This document shows, piece after piece, positions 28,063 through 35,978 of a stretch of 64,000 nucleotides of DNA; positions within the stretch are counted from its first letter, which is position 1, and each line of letters begins with the position of its first letter. The stretch is taken from NCBI GenBank assembly GCA_024403675.1, contig JAKSRH010000004.1, positions 37,811 to 101,810 of the forward strand. Direction: 5' to 3'. Made by a program: the position numbers and the translations under genes. Source of the DNA: Saccharofermentans sp. (GTDB taxonomy: Bacteria; Bacillota; Clostridia; Saccharofermentanales; Saccharofermentanaceae). Below the pieces are notes generated by a model that searched no databases, was not told where the DNA came from, and worked only from the letters and a program-made list of their open reading frames with translations.

Positions 28063-28091
28063 TTTACTTTTAAGGGTTTTATGGTTAAAAT
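28063..28091 (+). promoter_or_regulatory. Candidate promoter for yqeG
   Basis: TTTACT (28063-28068) and TAAAAT (28086-28091) are 17 bp apart and end 23 bp before the ATG of the YqeG gene. Confidence 0.45.
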
Positions 28092-28114
28092 TTTTCTACG
28101 AATAGGAGAAAAAC

Positions 28115-28612
28115 ATGAATATTTTTAAAGCAATGGTACCAGATATCGTATATAAGGACGTAAAGTCAATTCCTTTTGATGTTTTGAAGGCGGAAGGAAA
28201 GACTACTTTGCTTCTTGATTTTGACAATACTCTAGGTCCAGATCATGCTACAGCTCCTATTGATTATTCCTTTGAGTGTATCGAGATAGTAAAGGATCTT
28301 GGCTTTGAGATGTGTCTGGTTTCTAATGCTAAGTCTGGCCGATCTGCTGGTATTGCTAAGGCACTTGATATACCTTGCGTTACGTATGCACATAAACCTC
28401 GTCCCGACGGAATTAACAGAGCTCTTAAGCTTCTTGGTTCTACTAAGGAAGAAGCAGTAATGATTGGTGACCAGGTTTTTACTGACGTTATTGCTGGTAA
28501 ACTTGGTGGAGTATACACCATAATGGTCGAGAGATTTGGTAAGAAAGAAATATGGTATGTAATGCTTAAGAGACCTTTGGAAAAGATAGTAAGATTTTTT
28601 GCAAAGTATTGA
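28115..28612 (+). CDS. yqeG: YqeG family HAD-IIIA phosphatase
   Basis: A 165-residue HAD-superfamily phosphatase. The catalytic motif LLLDFDNTLGP matches YqeG (DxDxT loop), followed by motif II LVSNAKSGR and motif III/IV MIGDQVFTDVIAG. Cytoplasmic; the physiological substrate is unsettled, though relatives act on lipid or nucleotide phosphates. AGGAG stands just before the ATG. Its own promoter and terminator make it monocistronic here. Confidence 0.9.
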   Translation: MNIFKAMVPDIVYKDVKSIPFDVLKAEGKTTLLLDFDNTLGPDHATAPIDYSFECIEIVKDLGFEMCLVSNAKSGRSAGIAKALDIPCVTYAHKPRPDGINRALKLLGSTKEEAVMIGDQVFTDVIAGKLGGVYTIMVERFGKKEIWYVMLKRPLEKIVRFFAKY

Positions 28613-28624
28613 TTAGTTTAAATT

Positions 28625-28651
28625 AGACCATCGATAATTGATGGTCTTTTT
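28625..28651 (+). terminator. Rho-independent terminator after yqeG
   Basis: AGACCATC (28625-28632) pairs with GATGGTCT (28640-28647), then T5. The next gene starts 17 bp later. Confidence 0.8.
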
Positions 28652-28667
28652 ATATATGGAGATTGGT

Positions 28668-29270
28668 ATGAATATTTATATTGATTTTGATGATGTAATT
28701 TGTGAGACAGCCAAGTATTTTACTTATATTGCAAAGGAACTTTTTGATATAGATGTTCCTTATAAAGAAGTACAGTTTTTCAATCTTCAGAAATCCTTTG
28801 ATCTTAGTGATAAACAATATGATGAATTAATGAGGGCTGGACACCTCCCTGAAAATCTTCTTGCTTATAAAGAGACTCCAGGTTCGTCAGAAACTATTAA
28901 TAAATGGGTTAAAGAGGGTCATAATGTCTCTATAATTACAGGAAGACCTTTCGACTCATATGAGCCTTCTCGTCAGTGGCTTGATGAGCATAATCTTGAA
29001 AGTGTGCCTCTTTTTTGTGTGGATAAGTATGGTCGCGAAAGCTTTAACCAAGACTGTACTTACAGCATGACGCTTAAGGACTTATATAGTATGTCTTTTG
29101 ACTTTGCAGTTGAAGATTCTCCTGCAGCTTTTGAGCATGTTATGCATTTTGACGGTTGCACAGTTGCTGTTTATAATCGTCCATGGAATGAAAATGAAGC
29201 TCTTCCTGATAGTAGATTTGTACGCTGTAATGGATGGCAGGAAATAGATAGACTTCTTCATAACAGATAA
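28668..29270 (+). CDS. NT5C-like HAD 5'-nucleotidase family protein
   Basis: A 200-residue HAD hydrolase: N-terminal YIDFDDVICETA is the nucleophile loop, SIITGRPF is motif II and FAVEDSPAAFEHV is the metal-binding motif IV, the pattern of 5'(3')-deoxyribonucleotidase (NT5C) relatives. The open frame extends back to 28638, but the ATG at 28668 has GGAG upstream and starts directly on the first beta strand. It may dephosphorylate nucleoside monophosphates; the substrate is inferred from the family only. Confidence 0.8.
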   Translation: MNIYIDFDDVICETAKYFTYIAKELFDIDVPYKEVQFFNLQKSFDLSDKQYDELMRAGHLPENLLAYKETPGSSETINKWVKEGHNVSIITGRPFDSYEPSRQWLDEHNLESVPLFCVDKYGRESFNQDCTYSMTLKDLYSMSFDFAVEDSPAAFEHVMHFDGCTVAVYNRPWNENEALPDSRFVRCNGWQEIDRLLHNR

Positions 29271-29306
29271 CCATCTTTACTTTGAGATATATCAAAGAGA
29301 AGATGG
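29271..29306 (+). other. Stem-loop directly after the nucleotidase stop codon
   Basis: CCATCTT (29271-29277) pairs with AAGATGG (29300-29306) and CTTTGA (29280-29285) with TCAAAG (29292-29297). It lacks a T-tract, so it is a 3'-end stem-loop rather than a clear terminator. Confidence 0.45.
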
Positions 29307-29335
29307 GGAAGAAGACATTAAATTAGACACAAAAA

Positions 29336-29359
29336 AAGGATTCCTAATTAGGAATCCTT
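29336..29359 (-). terminator. Terminator of tRNA-Lys
   Basis: AAGGATTCC (29336-29344) and GGAATCCTT (29351-29359) form a perfect 9-bp stem. Read on the minus strand it is followed by T7, so it ends the tRNA-Lys transcript. Confidence 0.85.
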
Positions 29360-29364
29360 CTTGT

Positions 29365-29440
29365 TGGTGCACCATCAGGGACTCGAACCCGGGGCCCACT
29401 GATTAAGAGTCAGTTGCTCTACCATCTGAGCTAATGGTGC
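29365..29440 (-). tRNA. tRNA-Lys (anticodon CUU)
   Basis: A 76-nt cloverleaf on the minus strand. The acceptor arm GCACCAT pairs with ATGGTGC, the anticodon loop is CTCTTAA (anticodon CTT), the T loop is GGTTCGAGTCC, and CCA is encoded. A consensus promoter stands upstream at 29476-29503. Confidence 0.95.
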
Positions 29441-29475
29441 TTGTTTTTTGTCTGAGCTCTTGCTCAAGCTTGATT

Positions 29476-29503
29476 ATTATAACACTGTGTAAACGGATGT
29501 CAA
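29476..29503 (-). promoter_or_regulatory. Consensus promoter for tRNA-Lys
   Basis: On the minus strand TTGACA (29503-29498) and TATAAT (29481-29476), both perfect, are 16 bp apart. The -35 contains the TGA stop codon of the upstream oxidoreductase gene. Confidence 0.85.
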
Positions 29504-30615
29504 CAACTTTTTTCAAAAAATCCAATCATATTTTCTGAAGAGAAATTTTCCTCAAGTGGAAGAGCCACAGGAGCCTTATTTTGTGCGGATTTGTAGATGC
29601 CCATGAGTGTATCTACAGAAGAATATCCTGCTACTGCGTCTGCGATAGGATTACGATCATTAGCAATTGCATCAATAAAATCTGCGTAGATTCCAGTGTG
29701 TGGATTAAGTGCATTAAGCATTGATGAGATACCACCAGCTTTAAGCTGTTTTCTTACATATTTAAAATTAAGTTTTTTACCGCGACCATCACGAATGTTA
29801 AGTGAAGGCATGCCTTTGCGAAGTCCAAGTGAGATAGAACCATTCTCACAAAATACAGAGAACATAGCTGCATGGTCTTTCTCAGAAGTAGGTGTAGTAC
29901 CTTCAATAGATGCAAGAGAACCATCATTCATACGAAGAATAGCCATACCGAGGTCTTCGGCTTCAATTTTACGAAGACGCTGTGCAAGCATTGCTTGTGC
30001 TTCTACAGGAGTAGAACCCATAAGCCATACAAGAAGGTCAATAGCATGGATAGTCTGATTCATCATGGCGCCGCCGTCTGCTTTCCATGTACCTCTCCAA
30101 GCAGCGGAGTTGTAGTAATCATCTCCGTGACCCCAGCGAACAAAAATAGTACCGTGAGTTACTTTGCCAAATACTCCATTAGCGATATCTTCACGAAGAA
30201 TAGATACCAAAGGAAAGTATCTATAAATATGTCCCATAGCAATCTTACGGTTGCACTTGATGGAAAGGTCGTGGATATACTTGCTTTCTGCGGATGACAT
30301 TGTCATTGGCTTCTCGAGAAGTAGGTGACATCCATGGTTAAGTGCGAACTCGGCTATTTTGCAGTGAAGTCCTGAAGGGACAGTAATTGCAACGATATCA
30401 GGCTTGATTTCTTCAATTGCAGCTTCGTAGTCAGTAAAAAACTTTACGCCCTCACTTGGAAATTTTGAAAGAGATAATAATTTCTCAGGTGCACCTGGAA
30501 CTACGTCTACAAGACCTGCAAGTACTACCTTGTCATTTAATTTCTTTATAGCCTTAAGATGTTTGCTTGATACGCGGCCACAACCGATAATAATTACCTT
30601 TAGCTTATTTTCCAT
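29500..30615 (-). CDS. Gfo/Idh/MocA family NAD(P)-dependent oxidoreductase
   Basis: A 371-residue dehydrogenase with an N-terminal Rossmann fold (VIIIGCGRVSSKH) and the conserved EKP motif (LLLEKPMTMSS) whose lysine is catalytic in this family. Relatives oxidise sugars, inositols or sugar nucleotides; the substrate cannot be told from sequence. AGTGG about 10 nt upstream is a weak ribosome-binding site. Transcribed away from pdp; the stop codon lies inside the tRNA-Lys promoter. Confidence 0.9.
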   Translation of the reverse strand: MENKLKVIIIGCGRVSSKHLKAIKKLNDKVVLAGLVDVVPGAPEKLLSLSKFPSEGVKFFTDYEAAIEEIKPDIVAITVPSGLHCKIAEFALNHGCHLLLEKPMTMSSAESKYIHDLSIKCNRKIAMGHIYRYFPLVSILREDIANGVFGKVTHGTIFVRWGHGDDYYNSAAWRGTWKADGGAMMNQTIHAIDLLVWLMGSTPVEAQAMLAQRLRKIEAEDLGMAILRMNDGSLASIEGTTPTSEKDHAAMFSVFCENGSISLGLRKGMPSLNIRDGRGKKLNFKYVRKQLKAGGISSMLNALNPHTGIYADFIDAIANDRNPIADAVAGYSSVDTLMGIYKSAQNKAPVALPLEENFSSENMIGFFEKSC

Positions 30616-30670
30616 GACTTATTACCACTTTCGAAAAATAAAATTACTTTACTAATAATACCACAATCAT

Positions 30671-30679
30671 TGTTATAAT
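30671..30679 (+). promoter_or_regulatory. Extended -10 promoter for pdp
   Basis: TG-T-TATAAT at 30671-30679 is a perfect extended -10, 28 bp before the pdp ATG. No good -35 is seen, as is usual for extended -10 promoters. Confidence 0.55.
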
Positions 30680-30706
30680 TATTCTAGATAGATTTGGAGG
30701 CTTACT

Positions 30707-32032
30707 ATGAATATTGTTGATGTAATTCTAGACAAGCGATATGGAAGAGAATTATCTGATGAACAGATTCAGTTTTTTGTGGATGGTGTTACTGATAAGA
30801 GCATCCCTGATTATCAGATTTCTGCGCTATTAATGGCAATAGTTCTTAATGGCATGAATGAGAGAGAGATGACTACGCTTACGCTCGCTATGGCAGCATC
30901 AGGTCAGCAAAATGACCTATCTTATATTGATGGTATTCCTGTAGATAAGCATAGTACTGGTGGTGTGGGAGATAAGATTACTCCACTTGTTATGCCTCTT
31001 TGTGCAACATTCGGAGTTCAGAGCGTTAAGCTCTCCGGTCGTGGACTTGGATTTACTGGCGGTACTGTAGATAAGTTTGAGTCTATTGAAGGTTTTCAAA
31101 TTGAGGTGCCAGCAGAAAAATTTCCTGAGCTTGTAAATGCTACTGGTATGGTTATTTCCGGTCAAACTCCTGATTTGGCGCCAGCAGATAAGGTGCTTTA
31201 TGCACTTCGTGACGTTACTGGTACAGTTGATTCTATCCCTCTTATTGCTAGTTCTATCATGAGTAAGAAAATTGCAGGTGGTGCCAAGGCAATTGTTCTT
31301 GATGTTACTTGTGGAAGCGGAGCTTTTATGAAAACTCCCGAAAGCGCTCGTGAGCTCGCTGAGGCAATGATTAAAATCGGTAATCTTGCAGGTCGTAAAA
31401 CAGTGGCAGTTATTACGGATATGGATCAGCCACTTGGTAGAACTTGTGGTAATTCTCTCGAAATGATGGAGGTCTTTGAGACCCTAATCGGTAAGGGCGC
31501 ACCTGATGTAGTAGAGGTAGCGTCCAATATTGCTGCCAATATGGTAGAGCTTGCTGGCAAAAACGGAGACCTTACTGGAGATGCTCTTGTAGAAGAGTGC
31601 AAAAAAAGACTTTGTAACGGTGAAGCACTTTCTAGATATTATGAACTTATCTTATCCCAAGGTGGCGTTGTAAGTGAGAATGGAGTAGTAAATTACAAGG
31701 TTAAGCCTTTCGAGGAACTTCGTATTACTTCTCCTGAGACAGGTTATATCTCTGGTATTAAGGCGGATATGATTGGTCATGCAGCAGTGATGCTTGGCGC
31801 TGGTCGTGTTACCAAAGCGGATTCTATTGATTATGGTGCAGGTATTAGCTTTTACCGCAAAGTAGGTGATAAGGTGCGTCGTGGAGATGTTATTTGTTCA
31901 CTTAGTCGGGGTGAGAATTGTGAGCCTGATGAGAACCTTTTATATGATGTCATGGAATACATTCTTGATGCCTATTCTTTCTCGGAAGAACCAGTAGAAC
32001 CAAGGGCTTCTATAATTGACATTATAAAGTGA
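30707..32032 (+). CDS. pdp: Pyrimidine-nucleoside phosphorylase
   Basis: Phosphorolysis of uridine, thymidine and deoxyuridine in nucleoside salvage. The family signature KHSTGGVGDKITP and the SGRGLGFTGGTVDK segment are clear; 441 residues is normal for the Gram-positive Pdp. TTTGGAGG is a strong ribosome-binding site. The 3' end of the gene contains the ruvC promoter. Confidence 0.95.
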   Translation: MNIVDVILDKRYGRELSDEQIQFFVDGVTDKSIPDYQISALLMAIVLNGMNEREMTTLTLAMAASGQQNDLSYIDGIPVDKHSTGGVGDKITPLVMPLCATFGVQSVKLSGRGLGFTGGTVDKFESIEGFQIEVPAEKFPELVNATGMVISGQTPDLAPADKVLYALRDVTGTVDSIPLIASSIMSKKIAGGAKAIVLDVTCGSGAFMKTPESARELAEAMIKIGNLAGRKTVAVITDMDQPLGRTCGNSLEMMEVFETLIGKGAPDVVEVASNIAANMVELAGKNGDLTGDALVEECKKRLCNGEALSRYYELILSQGGVVSENGVVNYKVKPFEELRITSPETGYISGIKADMIGHAAVMLGAGRVTKADSIDYGAGISFYRKVGDKVRRGDVICSLSRGENCEPDENLLYDVMEYILDAYSFSEEPVEPRASIIDIIK

Positions 32033-32058
32033 TGTATATATAATTAGAACAAATGTTC
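32016..32058 (+). promoter_or_regulatory. SOS-regulated promoter of ruvCAB with LexA box
   Basis: TTGACA (32016-32021) and TATAAT (32039-32044), both perfect, are 17 bp apart and lie across the pdp stop codon. GAACAAATGTTC (32047-32058) matches the Gram-positive LexA/DinR box core GAAC-N4-GTTC and covers the expected transcription start, so LexA binding would block initiation. Confidence 0.85.
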
Positions 32059-32077
32059 ATAAAGTTAGGTAGGGGTA

Positions 32078-32635
32078 ATGGAGCCAGTTTGTAAGACTTA
32101 TATTGGTATAGATCCTGGATATGCGATTACAGGTTATGGAATCATATCTAAGCAGGGTTCTAAGCTTAAGGTAATTGATTATGGTGCCATTACTACTAAG
32201 GCTCATACAGACTTTTCTCAAAGACTTCTTACTATAAATGATGCTATTCGCAGTATCCTTGAGATTTATAAGCCAGATTATATGAGTATTGAGGAATTGT
32301 TCCTTTATCACAATACTACTACTGCTATAGGTACTGCTCAGGCAAGAGGTGTTGTTATTCTTGAGGCTGCTAGAGCAAATATTCCTGTTTATGAATTCAC
32401 TCCACAGCAGGTAAAGCTATCTGTTACTGGGGTTGGTAGAGCTGATAAGAAGCAGGTTTCTGAGATGGTTAAGAGACTTCTTAATCTTAAAGAAGTACCT
32501 AAGCCTGATGATGTTACGGATGGTTTGGCTTTGGCTATCTGCCTTGCTAATACTGGCACTCAGTATGCCGGCAAGGCTGTTTCTGGTGATCAGTACGGTC
32601 GTTACGGATATAGCAACCGTAATGAATTTGGTTAA
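32078..32635 (+). CDS. ruvC: Holliday junction resolvase RuvC
   Basis: Endonuclease that cuts Holliday junctions together with RuvAB. Catalytic acidic residues are in IGIDPGYAITGYG, the EELF segment and DDVTDGLALA; 185 residues, slightly longer than usual at the C-terminus. Ribosome-binding site AGGGGT. First gene of ruvC-ruvA-ruvB-queH behind an SOS-box promoter. Confidence 0.95.
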   Translation: MEPVCKTYIGIDPGYAITGYGIISKQGSKLKVIDYGAITTKAHTDFSQRLLTINDAIRSILEIYKPDYMSIEELFLYHNTTTAIGTAQARGVVILEAARANIPVYEFTPQQVKLSVTGVGRADKKQVSEMVKRLLNLKEVPKPDDVTDGLALAICLANTGTQYAGKAVSGDQYGRYGYSNRNEFG

Positions 32636-32650
32636 TTATAGGAGATATTT

Positions 32651-33265
32651 ATGTACGCTTATATTAAGGGTGAACTTGTAAAGAGAACAGACGATCTCGT
32701 TGTAGTTGATAATAATGGTATTGGATATGAGATTTTTTGTCCTGCTGCTATTTCGGTTAATCTTGGTAATGTAGGAGATATGGTTACAGTCTGGACTTAT
32801 CAGGCAGTTCGAGAGGATGATATTTCTTTATATGGATTTGCTGCTCCTGAAGAGAAGGATATGTTTCTTCTTCTTATTACTGTTAGTGGTATTGGCCCTA
32901 AGGTAGCTCATTCTATTTGTTCTCAGATGGATCCTGGAACTCTTGCTATGACTGTCATGAATAGTGATGTTAAGGCTCTTACATCAGTTAAGGGCCTTGG
33001 TAAGAAAGGTGCTGAGAGAATTATTCTTGAGATAAAGGATAAGCTTAAGAAGTCAGGTCTAGAGGCGTCTACAGTAGCTTCTAAGCTCACAGTACCATCA
33101 GGTGGTAGAGTAATGGTATCTGGTCCTATGGATGACGCTGTTGAGGCTCTTATGGTACTTGGATATAAGCAATCTGATGCTGAAGCTGCAGTAAGTAGCG
33201 TATATAGTGATAATATGGAGTTGCAGGATATTATTAGAGCATCTTTACGTGTGCTTTCTAGATAA
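32651..33265 (+). CDS. ruvA: Holliday junction branch migration protein RuvA
   Basis: Tetrameric junction-binding subunit. OB-fold start MYAYIKGELV, helix-hairpin-helix regions around LLLITVSGIGPKVA and VKGLGKKGAERII, and a C-terminal domain III contacting RuvB. 204 residues; TAGGAG ribosome-binding site; 15 bp after ruvC. Confidence 0.95.
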   Translation: MYAYIKGELVKRTDDLVVVDNNGIGYEIFCPAAISVNLGNVGDMVTVWTYQAVREDDISLYGFAAPEEKDMFLLLITVSGIGPKVAHSICSQMDPGTLAMTVMNSDVKALTSVKGLGKKGAERIILEIKDKLKKSGLEASTVASKLTVPSGGRVMVSGPMDDAVEALMVLGYKQSDAEAAVSSVYSDNMELQDIIRASLRVLSR

Positions 33266-33278
33266 TTAAAGAGGAATT

Positions 33279-34364
33279 ATGTTTAACGATAATAACTACG
33301 AAGAAGAAAGAATTATTGGTAGAACCAAGCAATTCGATGACAATGACGAGAAGGGCTTACGTCCGGTCAGATTTGAAGACTATAGTGGTCAGAAGAAAGT
33401 AAAGGAAAACCTTAAGATTTTTATCGAGGGCGCTAAGAATCGCGGAGAGTCATTGGATCATGTTCTTCTTTATGGTCCTCCAGGTCTTGGTAAGACTACA
33501 CTTGCAGGTATTATCGCTGCAGAGCTTGGCGCAGAGATGCATATTACTACTGGTCCATCTATCGAGAAGGCTGGTGATATTGTAGCTATTCTTACTAATC
33601 TTAATGAAAATGATGTTCTCTTTGTTGATGAGATTCATAGACTTAATAAGAGTGTAGAAGAAGTTCTCTATCCAGCTATGGAAGATCGTTGTGTAGATAT
33701 TATGATTGGTAAAGGACCTGCTGCTAGATCTATTCGTATGGATTTACCGCCGTTTACATTAGTTGGTGCTACTACAAGAGCAGGTATGTTGTCAGCTCCT
33801 CTTCGTGATCGTTTTGGAATTATTCATAGACTTGAGTTATATGAGACAGATGACCTTATGAATATTCTTGCTCGTGATGCTGAACTTCTAGGTATCTCTA
33901 TAGATGAAGAAGGTCTTCGTAATATAGCATCTCGTTCTCGTGGTACTCCTCGTATTGCAATTCGACTTCTTAAGCGTATGAGAGATTATGCTCATTTTAT
34001 GAATTCCGAGGTTATTAATAAGGACGTATCAGACTACGGTCTTAATGCATTGGAGATTGATTCAATTGGTCTTGATGCTATAGATAGACGTATTCTTACT
34101 ACTATCGCTGATGTGTTTAAGGGTGGACCTGTAGGTCTTGAGACTTTGGCAGCCTGTACAGGTGAGGATCCTATTACTATTGAGGATGTATATGAGCCAT
34201 TCCTTCTTCAGAATGGTTTCCTTGCTAAGACTCCACGTGGACGTGTTCTTACACTTCGTGCATTTGAGCATCTTGGAATTACTGTTCCACCTCAGTTTTA
34301 TGATAAGGCTAAGTCTACTTTTAATAACATTTCTATTGAAGACTTAGGAGGAAGTAAAGCTTAA
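33279..34364 (+). CDS. ruvB: Holliday junction branch migration ATPase RuvB
   Basis: AAA+ motor for branch migration. Walker [13 protein letters not shown], Walker B FVDEIHRL, sensor [10 protein letters not shown] and the C-terminal winged helix are all present. 361 residues with a short acidic N-terminal extension. 13 bp after ruvA; its stop overlaps the queH start. Confidence 0.96.
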   Translation: MFNDNNYEEERIIGRTKQFDDNDEKGLRPVRFEDYSGQKKVKENLKIFIEGAKNRGESLDHVLLYGPPGLGKTTLAGIIAAELGAEMHITTGPSIEKAGDIVAILTNLNENDVLFVDEIHRLNKSVEEVLYPAMEDRCVDIMIGKGPAARSIRMDLPPFTLVGATTRAGMLSAPLRDRFGIIHRLELYETDDLMNILARDAELLGISIDEEGLRNIASRSRGTPRIAIRLLKRMRDYAHFMNSEVINKDVSDYGLNALEIDSIGLDAIDRRILTTIADVFKGGPVGLETLAACTGEDPITIEDVYEPFLLQNGFLAKTPRGRVLTLRAFEHLGITVPPQFYDKAKSTFNNISIEDLGGSKA

Positions 34365-34918
34365 TGTCACTTCTTCTACATGCGTGTTGTGGTCCTTGTG
34401 CCATGTATCCTGTTGATATGCTTCTTAAGGCTAATCGAGATTTGGATTTGTATTGGTTTAATCCTAATATTCATCCTGAATTTGAGTGGAATCGTAGACT
34501 AGAGAATCTTCGAATTGTCGCCAAGCATTATGATAGAAATCTTATTGAAGAAGGAGACTGTCGTCAGGCATATTGGGAATCTAAAGCATATCTTGAAGAG
34601 TTTAATTCTCGCTGTTCTTATTGTTATGATGTAAGACTTGAAAGTACTGCGAAGTATGCAGCAGAGCATGGATATGAAGCATTTTGTACTACTTTACTTG
34701 TAAGTCCATATCAGCAGCATGATGTGATTATTGATACTGCAAAGCGTAAAGCCATCAAGTATGGCGTGGATTTTGAATATTACGATTTCCGTCCAGGATA
34801 CCGTGAAGGTCAGAATATGGCACGAGAAATCGAGTTATATAGACAGAAGTATTGTGGATGTATTTACTCTTTAGATGAATCTAAGTTTAAAGAAAAGATA
34901 ATTAAGAGTTTTCAATAA
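34364..34918 (+). CDS. queH: Epoxyqueuosine reductase QueH
   Basis: The last step of queuosine biosynthesis in tRNA, an alternative to QueG. The family's (DUF208) cysteine motifs are all seen: HACCGPCAM, CSYCYDVRLE and YCGCIYS. 184 residues. Starts in a TAATG overlap with ruvB behind AGGAGG, so it is co-transcribed with the SOS-controlled ruv genes; this looks like gene-order convenience rather than shared function. Confidence 0.9.
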   Translation: MSLLLHACCGPCAMYPVDMLLKANRDLDLYWFNPNIHPEFEWNRRLENLRIVAKHYDRNLIEEGDCRQAYWESKAYLEEFNSRCSYCYDVRLESTAKYAAEHGYEAFCTTLLVSPYQQHDVIIDTAKRKAIKYGVDFEYYDFRPGYREGQNMAREIELYRQKYCGCIYSLDESKFKEKIIKSFQ

Positions 34919-34964
34919 CGTGATATACTGTCATCAATTATTTTTTATTAATTGGGGATAGTAT

Positions 34965-35915
34965 ATGAATACACATGATTTTTACATGACTCTTGGCGCT
35001 AAGTCAGGATTATTACTTGATTCAGAACAAGGTATCTTAATTGGTAAATCCAACGGTTTTAAAGTTAATGCTTTACGCTCAGGTGGGAAATTTATATTAA
35101 GTCTTGTTCCAATTAAAGATGGAGTTTATCCTTCTGGTGAAGATGTTAAATCTATTCTAGCAAATTGTGATATTACTTCTATTACAACTAATGGTAAGGC
35201 AGTTTTAGTTACAACCGGCAATATCTCATCTAATTTAAAAGGATGTGATAAGGCAACAAATGTATTTAGTTCAATAACACAATCTTTTAAAGACCTAGGC
35301 TATGAAGATGATAGTATTAATTATGAGTCTGATATGGAGCTTAAGGGTAAAGATGTATCTGTAACTATTGGCGGTGGTCTAATCAATGGTTATGTAGGTG
35401 GTTTTCTTGGCACTTGTGTTGCAATCGCTGTTGGCGGTGGACTTATTGTATGGCTTCATTCTATTCATGCCATATTTGCCATGTTCGCTGAGGTTTCACT
35501 TTTACTCTTATTAGTTATAGGCTTATACGAAATATTTGGTGGTCCTAGAACATATCCTGGCATGGCATTACTTTTTGTAATGTTAATTATTGGAACAGAA
35601 ATCTTAGTACGACTTAAAACAGCATCTTATGCGGTATTTAATGTTGATACGGTCGCAGATACTTTTGATTTGTTAAATCAAATGGTTCCTGAAGCGCATT
35701 TAGATGAAATAGTACAGATAAAGCGAATGACGTTAGGTGAGATGTTTTGGCAGTTACCATCCATATTTAAAGCTTCTGGTGACTTTTTAAGAGATCTTAT
35801 TATAGGATATTGTGAATCAGCTTTAATCGTAATCTTAGCTATTACAAGTTATAGAAAAGGTAATAAAAGCTTATTTAGTTATTTAAGTTGGATATGGAAT
35901 GCAATCTTTCATTGA
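34965..35915 (+). CDS. Membrane protein of unknown function
   Basis: A 316-residue protein that I do not recognise. The first ~130 residues are soluble and mixed alpha/beta; three or four membrane segments follow (about 137-158, 163-185, 193-212 and a weaker one near 285-303), with a basic C-terminus. GGGGAT serves as ribosome-binding site before ATG at 34965. It stands alone between queH and a terminator at 35923. Codon use is more AT-rich than in the ruv genes. Confidence 0.7.
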   Translation: MNTHDFYMTLGAKSGLLLDSEQGILIGKSNGFKVNALRSGGKFILSLVPIKDGVYPSGEDVKSILANCDITSITTNGKAVLVTTGNISSNLKGCDKATNVFSSITQSFKDLGYEDDSINYESDMELKGKDVSVTIGGGLINGYVGGFLGTCVAIAVGGGLIVWLHSIHAIFAMFAEVSLLLLLVIGLYEIFGGPRTYPGMALLFVMLIIGTEILVRLKTASYAVFNVDTVADTFDLLNQMVPEAHLDEIVQIKRMTLGEMFWQLPSIFKASGDFLRDLIIGYCESALIVILAITSYRKGNKSLFSYLSWIWNAIFH

Positions 35916-35922
35916 TATTAAT

Positions 35923-35954
35923 AAAGGGCCATCTCAAATATGAGATAGCCCTTT
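35923..35954. terminator. Bidirectional terminator
   Basis: AAAGGGC (35923-35929) pairs with GCCCTTT (35948-35954) and ATCTCA with TGAGAT inside, one mismatch between. Plus strand continues GTTTTG; minus strand TATTAAT. It separates two convergent genes. Confidence 0.75.
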
Positions 35955-35978
35955 GTTTTGCTATAACTATATGATTTA

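Noticed and set aside
27998..28114. Lysine riboswitch or T-box before lysC
   Set aside because: Only 117 bp, shared with the divergent yqeG promoter; no T-box sequence or riboswitch core was seen.
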